Part shown: piece by piece, positions 1-13,557 of the stretch
Position numbering within the stretch: position 1 is the stretch's first letter
Layout: the number at the start of each line of letters is the position of its first letter
Source: Torymus aiolomorphi
Taxonomy: Eukaryota > Arthropoda > Insecta > Hymenoptera > Torymidae
DNA length: 64,000 nucleotides
Direction of reading: 5' to 3'
NCBI GenBank assembly: GCA_036365515.1
Contig: CM070877.1
Location: forward strand, 69,471,522-69,535,521
Notes under the pieces: model-generated
Seen by the model: the letters and a program-made list of their open reading frames with translations, nothing else
Databases searched by the model: none
Told to the model about the DNA's origin: nothing
Made by a program: the position numbers and the translations under genes

Positions 1-160
1 GAAAAACCAATAATTAGCATTTTTGATAATATGGTTGATTTAGAAAATTAATATTATTCATACATCCTATGTAATGGATCAAATCACTGAATTTTGTTAG
101 AGCATCAAATAGACCGTGAAACATCTATTTTCAATAATATTAGGCTTATAGAATAAGCCT
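1..160. other. AT-rich flank, no gene
   Basis: AT-rich sequence with no open frame of interest. It ends where the inverted repeat that pairs with the region near 6.08 kb begins. Nothing else seen. Confidence 0.6.
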
Positions 161-199
161 TATGTAATTAACAGTTCGACGCCTCCTGTTCATAAAATG

Positions 200-490
200 C
201 CAACTCAAACGGGAGAGCAACCAAATTCTAACTGAGCGGATCGTGTAATATAATTCTTATTCGAAGATTTGTGCAACAACATTCCAATTGAATAGTTTAC
301 GCAACGAAATTCTAATTCAAAATGTTCTGCAATAAAAGTCTAACTCGCGCGAAGAAGCAATAAAATTCTTATTCATTGAAAAATCATTATAATGCTAACT
401 GGAAAAAGAGAACAATATAATGCTAACTCAAATATCTCTGCATTACAATTCCAATTCAAACGATTCGTGCAATAAAATGCTAACTCAACT
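200..490. repeat. Subterminal iterons in the foldback arm
   Basis: About ten degenerate copies of a motif close to GCAAYAAAATTCTAACTC occur every 25-40 bp. They recur in reverse complement at about 5755-6040 in the other arm. Iterated subterminal motifs are typical transposase binding sites in DNA transposons; that role here is inferred. Confidence 0.6.
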
Positions 491-1099
491 ACAAAATGCA
501 CGTACAAAATTTAACGATTATCTGCAATACGTAAATAAATGTTTTTCTTGATAAATAATTATATTATACACTTTTTTATAATTAATTAAGCATATTATAT
601 AAGGTAATAAATAAACTTTTATAATAATTGCCTTGGCTTCTGAAATCTTGATGCTAAATAAACTTTTTTATAGATCATACATTTATTATTATTCTTATAT
701 TTTGATTTCGAGATAATTAATAAAAAAAAAGTATTCAAAATTCATTCAGTAGTTGTAAAGTTAATGGAAAAAAATAATAGCGAGATCCACGTAAAAATGC
801 TTGCAAGTAAGCCAGCCATTATTTACTTCGCGTACGTTTCTCGTAGAAGAGGGCGACAAGTACGCCGGCGCACCCTGCTTTCAACATCGATATCTTGTCC
901 TTGACTGGTGGATTGCCGCTCGAGCGAAGCGAGACTCGTCAAGTATCTACATAATCATTGTTCTCCAAGTTTCGCTCACTTCGTTAAAAAAAAATAAATT
1001 TCGATACATGTGGGTGGAGCGGGTGACCGTTGCACGGGTGCTTTTCCACACCCGTTTGCAAGTTGCTTTGGACACTGGCATCAAAATGTACTATTTTAA

Positions 1100-1815
1100 A
1101 TCGGAGTAGCCGGAGGATGCGAGGTCCACGCATATAATGGAGTTACGTTTACGAGCTAAACTATTATTTAAATAACTTTTAAACCCAAACAGCAGGGGAT
1201 ACAAGATCTAGACATATAAAGGAGTTACGTAGGCGAGCGAAACTATTATTTAAATAACTTTTAAACCCAAACAGCAGGGGATACAAGATCTAGACATATA
1301 AAGGAGTTACGTAGGCGAGCGAAACTATTATTTAAATAATTTCTAAACCCTAATAGTAGGGAAATACAAGGTCCTATAAGGAAGATACTTTGACGTGCAG
1401 CACTATTATTAACATAATTTCGAAACCCAAGTAGCCGGGGGATGGGATGTCCACGTATATAAAAGAGAGTCAGTAGAGGTGTAACACGATTATTTAAATT
1501 CTTTTTAAATCCAAGTAGCCGGAGGATTGAGGTCCACGCATATAAGAGAATTACGTAGGCGTGCAACACTATTATTTAAATAATTTTTAAACCCAAGTAG
1601 GCGAAGGATACGAGGTCCACGCATATAAGATAATTACGACGACGTGCAGCAGTAAGCAATTATTTAAATAACAATCCCGTATAGCAGGGGGATACTAGGT
1701 TTACGCATATAAGAGAGTTACGGAGACGAGGGAAACTATATTATTTAAATAATGATTGAACCCAAGTAGCCGGGAGATGCGAGGTCCTTGTATCTAAGAG
1801 AGTTATGTATACGTG
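1100..1815. repeat. Tandem repeat, about 82-bp unit, about 8.5 copies
   Basis: Units begin near 1101, 1181, 1262, 1345, 1423, 1505, 1588, 1672 and 1759. Each has an AACCCAAGTAGCCGGRGGAT-like head, GAGGTCCACGCATATAA in the middle and ACTATTATTTAAATAA at the tail. Copies differ by substitutions and small indels; the second and third are nearly identical. Minus-strand open frames across it are repeat artefacts. Confidence 0.85.
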
Positions 1816-2059
1816 AAACTCGATAAGTTAACAGTGCTTTCATTATAACGGGTGCACGAGCGTAATGCTTGTCTACTCCATCGCGCGCTGGAGAAGCGAG
1901 ACTACGAGAAAACTGATTCGCGTGCATTAGCTTCGCTAGCGGTGAGCTTTGACGTGAGAACACTCTTTCGTTCGCGAGTGAGTTCATGGGTACGCTTGAG
2001 CTTGGGATTTATCCGGTGATCGTGCCCTTGAGCTTGCGGACAGAGCCATGCGCGCCCGC

Positions 2060-2515
2060 GCTCGAGCGTATATCGTCGGGTGAGAGGTGAAAGGAGACAA
2101 CTCGGCCGCTAGCTAAGAAACCAGACAACTCGGCCGAGCGCTAAGAAACCAGACAACTCGGCCGAGCGCTAAGAAACCAGACAACTCGGCCGAGAGCTAA
2201 GAAACCAGACAACTGGCGGGTTCTTTTTTTCATTTGATTTTTAGTTGATAACCTTTGTTCCTTATAAACGTTAAAATTTTTTTTGTGATCATTTTTGTGT
2301 ATTTTCGACTATTGAGAACCACTGTAGGGAGTTAAAATCCTTGATTTTTTAACTCACTCCCATGGTTATCAACTAAAAATCAAATGAAAAAGGAGCCCGT
2401 GAGTTGTCTGGTTTCTTAGCTCTCGGCCGAGTTCTCTGGTTTCTTAGCGCTCGGCCGAGTTGTCTGTTTTCTTAGTTGTCTCCTTTCACCTCCCAACCGA
2501 CGATATACACTGATA
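2060..2515. repeat. Hairpin element with iterated arm
   Basis: Left arm 2060-2265 and right arm 2340-2515 are inverted copies, starting from TATATCGTCGG and its complement. The left arm holds four copies of a 28-bp unit (ACAACTCGGCCGAG then CTAAGAAACCAG) back to back; the right arm holds about two. The loop is 2266-2340. The copies touch with no spacers. Confidence 0.8.
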
Positions 2516-3780
2516 GAAAGAATCCTTTGACACAAACGAACGATGCATTTGAATGCCAATTCTTTCGCGACATTTGAGGGAAATGCCCAGTACTTAATAG
2601 TTAAGGAATATTCATTGACAGTCAATGCGGGAAAAAGGCTGAAGTTTTTATCACAATTAAGCTATCGTTTATTAACTGTTAATAAATAACTTTTAATTAT
2701 TACTTTTAAATTTTAATATTACTTTTAAAACGTTATTCGCAGAACGTTTTTAATAAAAGTTTTATATACATTTATAAGTACAATACATTTAATGTGTAGC
2801 ATTAGTTATTTTATTGATTTCATTATCTATAGAACTACTAATATGCCGTACGGCCTTACCTAGATACCGACGTAACCTAACATCAATTTTCGGTCATATG
2901 CGCATGCGCACTGGAAGAGGGGAGAGCGACAAGCGCGGGTTGTGCCGGGTCGGTCAGCACACGCAAACTAGAGCATTGTAGCAATGGATTCATTACTTAA
3001 CTGTTAACGCACGTGACTTTGACTTTTTCAAATGCACATTCGTTAACAGTTAAGTCACCGATTTTATCTCAATGTATTCTTTCTATCAGTGTACCCTCAG
3101 TCTTCGTGCGCACTGGCCAAAATGCGTGCACATACGAAACCCCTTGTGCGTGCGGGGGAAGCCACGAGCCCTCATATGGATCCCCGCCAAGCTCACGTAA
3201 GACCCTGTGCTTGTGTGTGTTCCTGCGTGTTCATGAGTACCGCCGGGCCTACGCGCATACCTCGCGCATACCCTCACATATCGACGGCTGAAGAACGACG
3301 TATCTCGGCGCTTTTACGGCCAGTACAAGGCCATTACATCATCCATCGCGCCACTCATCATCCTCGCGCCGAGATACGTCGTTCTTCATGCGCGCCGAGA
3401 TAGGTTCTTCTTCCTCTCAGCCGACGATATAACCCCGAACGCTTGCACATGTACAAATCACTGCAAGCTCTCGTAGGCTGCCGTGCGCTTGGTCTCTCGC
3501 GTTCGAAAATACTTTCTCGCAAGTTCGCGTAATATCTCGCGCCGTCGCGCGGCCTGCGAGAAAAAACTGAAGAGGCCCAGCGTCGCGTGTGGCTAAACTA
3601 ACCACGATTCTCTTTACGCAACTTAACGCTTTCGTTTGCACGTCAGGAATGTTAGTTTAACTCATCCCTCTACATTAATTTCATTATATACTGCGGCACT
3701 TCTTTCGTACAAGGGCGTTCACATGAATTTATTTCTTATATACGGCTAGTAAAAATTATTGATAAGTTTATTATTGTTTG
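2516..3780. other. Gene-free interior of the foldback, small hairpins
   Basis: No credible coding sequence. An 18-bp inverted pair, 2507-2524 with 3076-3093, brackets part of it. A second hairpin, 3290-3311 with 3366-3387, has a stem AGAACGACGTATCTCGGCGC. The short frames at 3.0-3.6 kb overlap on both strands and have no recognisable content. Confidence 0.6.
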
Positions 3781-4130
3781 CAGAGCATAATTGGGATGTT
3801 GCATGAAAAATAAAATCAAATCCCATTATATATCCGTCAGATAAAATATTGAAAAATAATCGACACGTATTTTTTCTTTTTTGAATTTAACATTTATTAA
3901 CAAAGATATAGCAATATGAAAAGTGCGATGACGTCACAATTGTACACTATATAGATATACTGCGCCATTGTGACGTCACAATTGTCGTAAATTGAAACTT
4001 GCTATAACTTTGTTAATAAATGTTAAATTCGAAAAACAAAAAATACGTGTCGATTATTTTTCGATATTCTATCTGACGGATCTAATGGATTTTTTCATGC
4101 AAAATCCCAATTGTTATCTTCCGCAATAGT
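3780..4130. mobile_element. Foldback MITE, about 350 bp
   Basis: Arms 3780-3948 and 3968-4130 are inverted copies. Both include GTGACGTCACAATTG-like sequence near the apex and CCGTCAGATA with the ATCGACACGTATTTTTT block further out. No coding capacity. It is nested inside the larger foldback. Confidence 0.75.
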
Positions 4131-5411
4131 AACAATTGCGGTTTGGTAAACATTTTGATAATATACAAAATAGTACATTTTGATACAAGTGTGCAAAACG
4201 GGTGATTTGCGTACGGGTATGGAAAAACACCCGTGCAACGATCACCCGTTCCACCCACATGTATCCAACAAAAATAATTTAAGATACACGTGTCATAAGT
4301 CGTTCTTTATGGCACGGCGTTAAGCGCACACTCTACGCTCGGGCGCTTATGCACGCCGTGCCGTAAAGTGCGACTTATGCCACTAGTATCGTAATGTACT
4401 ATTTTAACGAAGTGAGCGAAAGTTGGAGAACAATGATTACGTAGATACTTGACGAGTCTCGCTTCGCTGGAGCGACAATCCACGAGTCAAGGATAAGACA
4501 AGGAGGTTGAAAGCAGGGCACGCTGGCGTTCTTGTCACCCTCTCCTACGAGAAACGTGCGCGAAGTAAATTGATCTGCGCATGCGCGCCCTTCGCGCACG
4601 CCGTGTGTAAAACAGCTATTTACTTCGCGCACGCAAAGCACAAAAAGGCGAGTTTTACAAACCCAGTTAAAAAATACTTATTTTCGATACATGTGCGAAA
4701 AAGTGATTTTTTTCTCGTGTGGACGTTTGCGCCCTTTTTCCGTAAAGTGCACAATTTTTTTTTTGTGTAGAATATAGCATATTATTGTTAATAACTATTA
4801 AATTTATGTGCATACAAATATTGGCACTCCATAAACGGGCTTCTATTTTTTATTTTGATTAAAAATTATGTGCAAAAGTAAAAACATTTTGTGAACAAAA
4901 TTTTCTTTTTTTTCCCTTATGTCGATTTTTTCAAATTTTTATCTTTGCTCACGCATTTCTAATTTGAACGAACATTTATGAAAATAGATACAGCGCATCT
5001 GTATAATTAGACCAAGGTCTGGTATCTTTTCTTGACAGATCCGATAAAATTTCATTGAGATAATCTGGTTACTCGATCACATTCAGGCGTACAGACAAAT
5101 ATACATACCTTCCGGAAAACGCCTAAAATGTACTCATTTTGAGTAGAAATTAGTTTTAATGGATTAACTTTTCAGAATTACAAGTCTGTCGCTCTGATGA
5201 TATATAAGGCTCTCCCGAAAAACGGTTGTGACTAAAAGTGAGTTTTCAGTAAATAGTAAAAAAATGATTTGCAATTATATAGGTTTAAATTTAAACCTTT
5301 AATTTAGCAAAAAATTTGTAACATCAACTGCGAGGCATCTTAACTTACTCAATTTAGTAAAGCAGGGGACTACCGCGCCTATTCTTTTTATGAACATTTT
5401 TTTCACGAATA
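4131..5411. other. Inner arms of the foldback and AT-rich interior
   Basis: 4170-4265 and 4403-4572 are the inverted partners of 1003-1095 and 822-985. Between them, 4275-4400 is a small palindrome around ATACACGTGTCATAAGTCG that has a relative at 54790-54915. From 4660 to 5400 the sequence is AT-rich with no gene. Confidence 0.6.
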
Positions 5412-6087
5412 AGTAATGGCTGGCTTACTTGCAAGCATTTTTACGTGGATCTCGCTATTATTTTTTTCCATTAACTTTACAACCACTCAATGGAATTTGA
5501 ATACTAGTTTTTATTACGTTTATTTATTAATTATCTCGAAATCAAAATATAGGAATAATAATAAATGTATGATGTATAAAAAGTTTATTTAGCATCAAGA
5601 TTTCAGAAGCCAAGGCAATTATTATAAAAGTTTATTTATTACCTTATATAATATGCTTAATTAATTATAAAAAAGTGTATAATATAATTATTTATCAAGA
5701 AAAACATTTATTTACGTATTGCAGATAATCGTTAAATTTTGTATGTGCATTTTGTAGTTGAGTTAGCATTTTATTGCACAAATCCTTTGAATTGGAATTG
5801 TAATGCAGAGATATTTGAGTTAGCATTATATTGTTCTCTTTTTCGAGTTAGCATTATAATGATTTTTCAATGAATAAGAATTTTATTGCTTCTTCGCGCG
5901 AGTTAGACTTTTATTGCAGAACATTTTGAATTAGAATTTCGTTGCGTAAACTTTTTAATTGGAATGTTGTTGCACAAATCTTCGAATAAGAATTATATTA
6001 CACGATCCGTTCAGTTAGACTTTGGTTGCTCTCGCGTTTGAGTTGGCATTTTATGAACAGGAGGCGTCGAGTTATTAATTACATTCA

Positions 6088-6208
6088 TTTTTAATTTTCG
6101 GAATATTGGATAAAAACCATACTCTTTACGAATACACATTTCATACCTGCTTAAAATTGCATTTCATAATTATCTGGTTGAAAAGGTCTGATAAAACCAT
6201 ACAAAAAG
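6088..6208. other. Short flank between elements
   Basis: AT-rich spacer between the end of the large foldback and the start of the inverted arm that pairs with 23.7-23.86 kb. No gene seen. Confidence 0.5.
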
Positions 6209-6346
6209 GGTGCAGAAACCTATGCGGTTTTGGCACCAGAATCTGCAAATTTGTATTAGTTTTTATCAGACCATTTCAACCGGGTAATCTATTATTATGT
6301 GTGCATACATTATGTGACAGACAGTTTTACAATGTATATTCCAATA
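6209..6346. repeat. Left remnant of the outer palindromic element
   Basis: This stretch, starting GTGCAGAAACCTATGCGG, is the inverted copy of about 23695-23860. It stops abruptly at ...CCAATA, where the pogo-like element begins. The continuation resumes at 22397 (TACCAAGATAAATA). The uninterrupted partner at about 23690 reads through the same junction, so 6347-22396 is an insertion into this element. Confidence 0.85.
6345..6346. other. TA target duplication, left copy
   Basis: TA immediately before GGGGAAGGTGGGGCA. The second copy is at 22397-22398. A TA duplication is the hallmark of Tc1/mariner/pogo insertion, and the uninterrupted partner arm (CCAATATCAAGAT) has a single TA. Confidence 0.85.
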
Positions 6347-6450
6347 GGGGAAGGTGGGGCACAGCGGACACTCTAACTTTATTATTTTATAAAAAAGTGA
6401 ATTCAAATTTAACAACAAATCTAAAATATGCAATTTGTAGCTAAATCTAA

Positions 6451-8038
6451 CAAGGAAAGTACCCGAACTGTCAAATTCAAAAAAATTCCAAACCCATATT
6501 AAAAAGTAGACCTCCATGCGAGATTCACGAAACCATTTTTTTTTATCGGCTGAGAAGCGCTTTATAAGGGTTAAAATCACCCCTAAAGTTTACCCCCAAG
6601 AAACGTTTTTTGATATATCTCGGCTTCTACTTAACTTTTTTTAACAAAACAAAATGGAAAGAGTTTCTTATTAAAAAGCCAAGAAATCCGTGGTAGTATG
6701 AACATTAAGGGTTGCATCCCTTATTTTTTAGAGGGTGAAATTGTGCTTTTTAAGAATAATTTTTATTGTGAGAATTCATAAAATAATTAAAAATAGGTCA
6801 AAACATTATTTTTACCAACTACAATAAATGACAGTTGGTGTTTTTGGGCATTCTTCGCGAAACAACCCCTTAAGAGGTGGTAAACCACCCCTAACACAAA
6901 TGAATTAGGTATATTTCTTTGATCATTAAAAATATTACTTATGTCGACTGCAATTTACTATCAACTGATAAGAATTTTTCCATCGGTCTTACAGTCTTAC
7001 AAATTAATTTAAAATAATTAATATTTATGGCAGTCAAATTGCCCTTGTTTATAATCACCCCCGCAGAATCTGAAATAAAAACTTAATTAAAACCTGGAAA
7101 AAACTTTGTTAGCAAAGGACGATCTGACTGCCCCCCACCACCACCACCTTGTCCAACGTTTCGAGCCCGCTCCAGCTCCTCCTCAGGGACTGAATATATA
7201 TATATTTTTTGGCAATTATTTTTTTCCTTAAAATGGGTTCTTGATGTCGTTAATCGGAATCCACAGTTAGATCCACAATAAAAATTTGAAAATAGTGAAT
7301 TCAATATGGCGAAAAATTTCTTAGAAATATTTTAAATTCCACGAAAAATAGTATGTAGACCCCCTAGCAGAAATTATATTATGTAAATAAATGTATAATA
7401 ATGTAACAATGTTTTGTTATGTTATTCTATTATTTATTATTTTTTTATCATACACTTGTTTATCGTACGAATATTCAATTCACTATTTTCAAATTTTTAT
7501 TGTGGATCTAACTGTGGATTCCGATTAACGACTTCAAGAACCCATTTTAAGGAAAAAAATAATTGCCAAAAAAATATACCTAATTCATTTGTGTTAGGGG
7601 TGGTTTACCACCTATTAAGGGGTTGTTTCGCGAAGAATGCCCAAACACACCAACTGTTATTTATTGTAGTTGGTAAAAATAATGTTTTGACCTATTTTTA
7701 ATTATTTTATGAATTCTCACAACAAAAATTATTCTTAAAAAAACACAATTTCACCCTCTAAAACATAAGGGATGCAACCCTTAATGTTCATACTACCACG
7801 GATTTCTTGAGTTTTTAATAAAAAACTCTTTCCATTTTGTTTCGTTAAAAAAAGTTAAGTAGAAGCCGAGATATATCAAAAAAACGTTTCTTGGGGGTAA
7901 ACTTTACGGGTGATTTTAACCCTTATAAAGCGCTTCTCAGCCGATAAAAAAAATGGTTTCGTGAATCTCGCATGGAGGTCTACTTTTTAATATGGGTTTG
8001 GAATTTTTTTGAATTTGACAGTTCGGGTACTTCCCTTG
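6451..8038. mobile_element. 1.6 kb foldback element with TAA duplication
   Basis: Long inverted arms, about 6451-6900 and 7585-8038, start CAAGGAAAGTACCCGAACTG. Flanking TAA is at 6448-6450 and 8039-8041. A second inverted pair lies inside (7214-7306 with 7465-7565). It has no transposase. The ends resemble those of the 9.8 kb element at 8675 (CAAGGAAACTACCCC), so it is probably a non-autonomous relative sitting in the 3' part of the pogo-like element. Confidence 0.85.
7414..7701 (+). other. Open frame inside inverted arms, not credited as a gene
   Basis: A peptide (CGSNCGFRLTTSRTHF) appears in frames on both arms of the 1.6 kb foldback because the arms are inverted copies. Low complexity around it and the lack of any domain argue against a protein-coding gene. 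Confidence 0.5.
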
Positions 8039-8041
8039 TAA

Positions 8042-8671
8042 GACGAATTAAAATAATTCAAGAAGAAAAATTATAAATTGATATATTTTTTATGAAAAAT
8101 TGAAGAATGACAACATCAAAAAAAGTTCCAAGTGCCCCCTGGCGGGTGCATGCTTGCCATGGGAGGGGGGCACAAATGTCATAACAATTGCTAATAAAAA
8201 TATATCAAAAACTTTTTATTGGTTATGAGAGTAGCATAGTAAGGTAAAGGAAAAGATACATACAAAACATCAAATTTTAAAGTTTTACAATGAAATTTTA
8301 TTACAAATTAAATATAATTAATTTATTAACTAAACAGTCTTTTATTTATTTCATATATTATTATCACGAAGTTTCTATTATACTTATATTTATGATCACA
8401 ATTCTTGAAGTACAACTATATAAATTATTATAAACTTAAAAACTTTCAGTTTTCTTTATATTTCAGTCTGAATATCAGTCTTATTTAGTAATTTCAATAC
8501 TAAAAACTAATTTGATTTTCATTCAGTAAATAATAAATATTGTAAGGGATTTCAACATTCTGAAGTGCAAATTGTTATCCAAGAGCAGCACTTGATTTTC
8601 TAAAGGAAACGCATTCTCTTAAGATACATGTAGCAACTGAGAAGCTATAGCGTTCTGATTATTTACATCAC
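8042..8671. other. 3' region of the pogo-like element
   Basis: AT-rich. On the minus strand the transposase frame re-enters at about 8671 and stops at about 8620 (ends SQLLHVS, stop). The rest, down to 8042, is non-coding 3' sequence of the pogo-like element. CACCCGCCAGGGGGCACTTG lies on the minus strand near 8150; no function assigned. Confidence 0.6.
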
Positions 8672-8674
8672 TAA

Positions 8675-10060
8675 CAAGGAAACTACCCCAGGTGTACCTC
8701 ACCGATTTCCTTCATTTTTTGATATGTTGTAGTACATCGAAAAATATTTGACCCGTGTATTTTCTTCTGTGCTAATTCGGCGATTTAAGGGGTGAAAATC
8801 ACCCCTAAACTTCACCCCCAAAAACGGATTTTCCTACATTTCTCGGAAACTATTTCGAATTTCTCAGTGAAACAAAGTAAATATTATTTTTTGTTCAGAA
8901 AACAAGTATTTCTGTATTATTTTCGACGATAAGGGTTGCATCCCCTTGTTTTTATAAGAGAAAAATTATATATTTTGACACCTTTTCCTACATAAAAATT
9001 CTAAAATTTTTCAAATCTGAAAAGAAATCATCGCATTATAAATAAAATTAAGAAATAAAATAAACATTATTAAACATTTTTCCAAAATATCCCTTAGACG
9101 GGGTGAACTATTAACTAACCTATTAACTATTAACCTAACTGAGCTATTTTAATAATTTAATATTCCAGGTGAATATCGTCGGGTAAATCAACGTATTATA
9201 TTCGAGTTTATAACTAAAATTTATGTGGTCCGGAATTTTTCAGAAAAAAACCATACATAGGGGGTAAAATACCCCCAAAATTACAACCCTTATAATGTAT
9301 TTTTTAATCTCTCACAATTTTCTTCATTTTTTGATATGTTGTAGTACATCGAAAAATATTTCACCCGTATTTTTTTTTTCGTGCTAATTCGGCGATTTAA
9401 GGGGTGAAAATCATCCCTAAAGTGCACCCCCAAAAACGGATTTTCCTACATTTCTCGGAAACTATTTCGAATTTGTCAGTGAAACAAAGTAAATATTATT
9501 TGCTGTTCAAAAACAAGTATTTGTGTATTATTTTCGACGATAAGGGTTGCATCCCCTTGTTTTTATAACATAAAAATTATATATTTTGATACCTTTTCCT
9601 ACACAAAAATCTAAAATTTTTCGAATCTGAAAAGAAATCATCGCATTATAAATAAAATTAACAAATAAAATAAACATTATTGAACATTTTTCCGGGGTGA
9701 ACTACCCCTAAATGGGCTATTTTAATAATTTAATATTCCAGGTGAATATCGTCGGGTAAATCAACGTATTATATTCAAGTTTATAACTAAAATTTATGTG
9801 GTCCAGAATTTTTCAGAAAAAAAACCCTGCATAGCGAGTAAAACACCTCCAAAATTTCAACCTTGATAATGTATTTTTTAATTTCTCAGAAAACGCTTCG
9901 AGTTTCTAAATGAAACAAAATGGATAATAATTGTAGTTTGACAGCAAGCATTTATGAAATATTGGTACGCGTAAGGTCCCCTTTCTTATGAAAAAAAAGT
10001 CAATAAATACATAAATCTTTCGTCAATTTTTTTCGCTATGAAAATTTTAAAATTCGTTAT
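8675..10060. repeat. Left long inverted end with internal tandem duplication
   Basis: The unit CTTCATTTTTTGATATGTTG recurs at 8711 and 9322. Each copy carries the GGCGATTTAAGGGGTGAAAA and GGTTGCATCCCCTTG blocks. The inner part, to about 10050, pairs with about 16555-16670. No coding content. Confidence 0.8.
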
Positions 10061-10122
10061 CCATTTATAAAATAACCATGGCGATTAATATCGACATGGA
10101 GGACTAAAGCATTGTTCGCATG

Positions 10123-10724
10123 TTTCCCCCGTAACTACTTTTTAATGGTTCAGTGGATCTTCTCCAAATTTTGCACACATGTTGGGTATATTCGTAGGAA
10201 GACCGCTTGAAATTTTCAAGAGTTTTTGTCGACTATTTTCGATTTTACAAATATTTTAGTATTTTTTATAAATTTCGAAATTAAAATTTTTTTACTTCTC
10301 ATGGAAAATAATCGGTAGAAATCCTTAAAATTTTGAGGCACGTTCTTAATACACATTTACTCGGAAAATAATATAAAAAAATTAACGATTTAGTTCCAAA
10401 ATTTACAATAATGAAAAACGTACGTTAATAAGGTATACTTTTTCATTAGACATACATAAATGTATTAAAAAATTGATTTTTGTAAAATATTACATCGAAT
10501 ACAATAAAAGAAACCGAAAATTTAACGAAAAATATTAATATTTTCCATGAAAATTAGAAATATGTAAATGGCAAAATTTTCAAAAAATGCAATAATAGCT
10601 CTAAAATAGAAAGTAATTGATAGAAACTCTTGAAATTTTTAAGCCATCTTCGTACGAACATATTCAACATGTGTGCAAAATGTGAAGAAGATCCGCCGAA
10701 CCGTTAAAAAGTAGTTACGGGGGA
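10123..10724. mobile_element. 602-bp foldback MITE
   Basis: Ends are TTCCCCCGTAACTACTTTTT and its complement. The arms also share the GATCTTCTYCAAATTTTGCA and CTTGAAATTTT blocks in inverted order. No gene. It is nested in the 9.8 kb element. Confidence 0.8.
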
Positions 10725-11546
10725 ACGACATACGTACATACGTACGTACGTACATACATTCATCCGGACATTTTTTAAAAACTACTTCTTTCGACTCTCT
10801 GACCTAAATAAGTGCTTTTAAATCAAAAATAGCAAAAATTTTTTTTTTCACCGTCACAAAGCTTTCTCTATGAGAAAGCATAAATGTATAAATGTATATA
10901 ACTTTTTATAACTTTTCATAATAGTTTAAAACTTTTTTAATAGTCTTAAATCCGACCTTTATAATCTGTTTGTATCAGTTATAAACTTTTTTAAACTTTT
11001 ATTATAGAAGATAATTTCTGCCTGGGTTGTTTATGAAATAAGAAACGTAAACAAAGTATTTTTGGTTAATCTTCCTCCCTCCCCAAACAATACAGATTAT
11101 TTTTATCAATTGCCTTTTACTTTCGTTTCTTCCAAACAGTTGCTTTTGAATAGTTGCTTAACGCCAGTTCAGAATCAGTTACAGCCAATATCTTTTTTTT
11201 ACAACATAGCACAGTGCTAGCTAGAACATTTGAAAAATGCTGGAGTAGTTGAATAATACAATGAATAATAATATTATTACAAGTTAAGGTATGTTTAATG
11301 TTTCCATAATTTTTTATTAAATAGAAAAATGTATGTAGTGTCACTTTTGTTTACTCAAAGAGGATGCTTTGTAATAGTAAAAAAAAAAAATTTTTTTTCA
11401 AATACAAGAAATATACGTTTTTTCGAAATTACATGCTAAAAAACCGAGGCCAATTCATTGGCAGAGCTTCAAATTTAACTAACTGTTCTATTGAATTAGT
11501 TTTAAATTTGTAAAATAATTCAGAGTTTTATTATTTATCTAAATAC
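10725..11546. other. AT-rich spacer with ACGT microsatellite
   Basis: 10730-10765 is a run of ATACGTAC/ACGTACGT repeats. The rest is AT-rich with no gene. AGGATGCTTTGTAATAG at about 11360 recurs at about 13155, on the far side of the solo LTR. Confidence 0.6.
11543..11546. other. Target duplication of the solo LTR
   Basis: ATAC directly before TGTAACGG, repeated at 13029-13032 directly after CCGTTACA. A 4-bp duplication is usual for Gypsy/Ty3-type insertions. Confidence 0.75.
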
Positions 11547-13028
<1,482 letters not shown>

Positions 13029-13032
13029 ATAC

Positions 13033-13278
13033 ATTTATTTGAATAAATTCCATATATTCTATAGTGTATTATTTATGATGAGAATATAACATTATATTTC
13101 ATATTGTGTAGTAATTATTATTCTAACCATTAAGTAGTAGTATATATTTTACTAGGATGCTTTGTAATAGAAAAATTAATTTTTGAGAAAACATAATAGA
13201 TAATATATTTTATCACATTTTAAGTTTTAATTCAACATCTAACAATATAAATTATATAAATTATACATATGCGTGTGC

Positions 13279-13331
<53 letters not shown>

Positions 13332-13557
13332 TGTGTGTGTTTATGAACTCAATTCGTTTAAAAAAAATTATGTTTTTGTAAATTAGCAAGGAATGGATTT
13401 ATCTGTCATTATGACATATGGTCATAAAGAATTTTTTTTTCTTTTTAATTTTTTTTGCTGATTCTAATGTGCTATCGATATATTCATAATATTAAAGTTT
13501 CTGCAAATGGTATACATCAATGTTTATTTAGTAATTTTATTTTTTATTATTACAAAG
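13033..13557. other. AT-rich spacer with GT microsatellite
   Basis: Contains (GT)n at about 13284-13340. AGGATGCTTTGTAATAG at 13155 repeats the copy at 11360. No gene. Confidence 0.6.

Larger units (their letters stand above)
161..6087. mobile_element. Large non-autonomous foldback DNA element
   Basis: The outer inverted arms are about 161-830 and 5412-6087. Both ends read ATGTAATTAA then TCGACGCCTCCTGTTCAT in mirror image. Further inverted pairs sit inside: 822-985 with 4403-4572, and 1003-1095 with 4170-4265, so the whole unit is a nested, imperfect palindrome of about 5.9 kb. No transposase is present. Short frames in the two inner arms encode a similar peptide (KRDSSSIY core) but have no recognisable domain. 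The target duplication is not clear. It is best read as a non-autonomous TIR/foldback transposon that has collected smaller insertions. Confidence 0.75.

Noticed and set aside
801..1109. Frame shared between both inner foldback arms as a real gene
   Set aside because: The similarity follows from the inverted DNA copies; no domain and no start or stop conservation. Kept only as a note in a finding.
2095..2216. CRISPR-like array of 28-bp repeats
   Set aside because: The units touch each other with no spacers, recur inverted at 2400-2475, and lie in a eukaryotic foldback element.
3086..3403. Overlapping plus and minus frames near 3.1-3.4 kb
   Set aside because: They overlap on both strands in GC-rich repeat sequence with no family resemblance.
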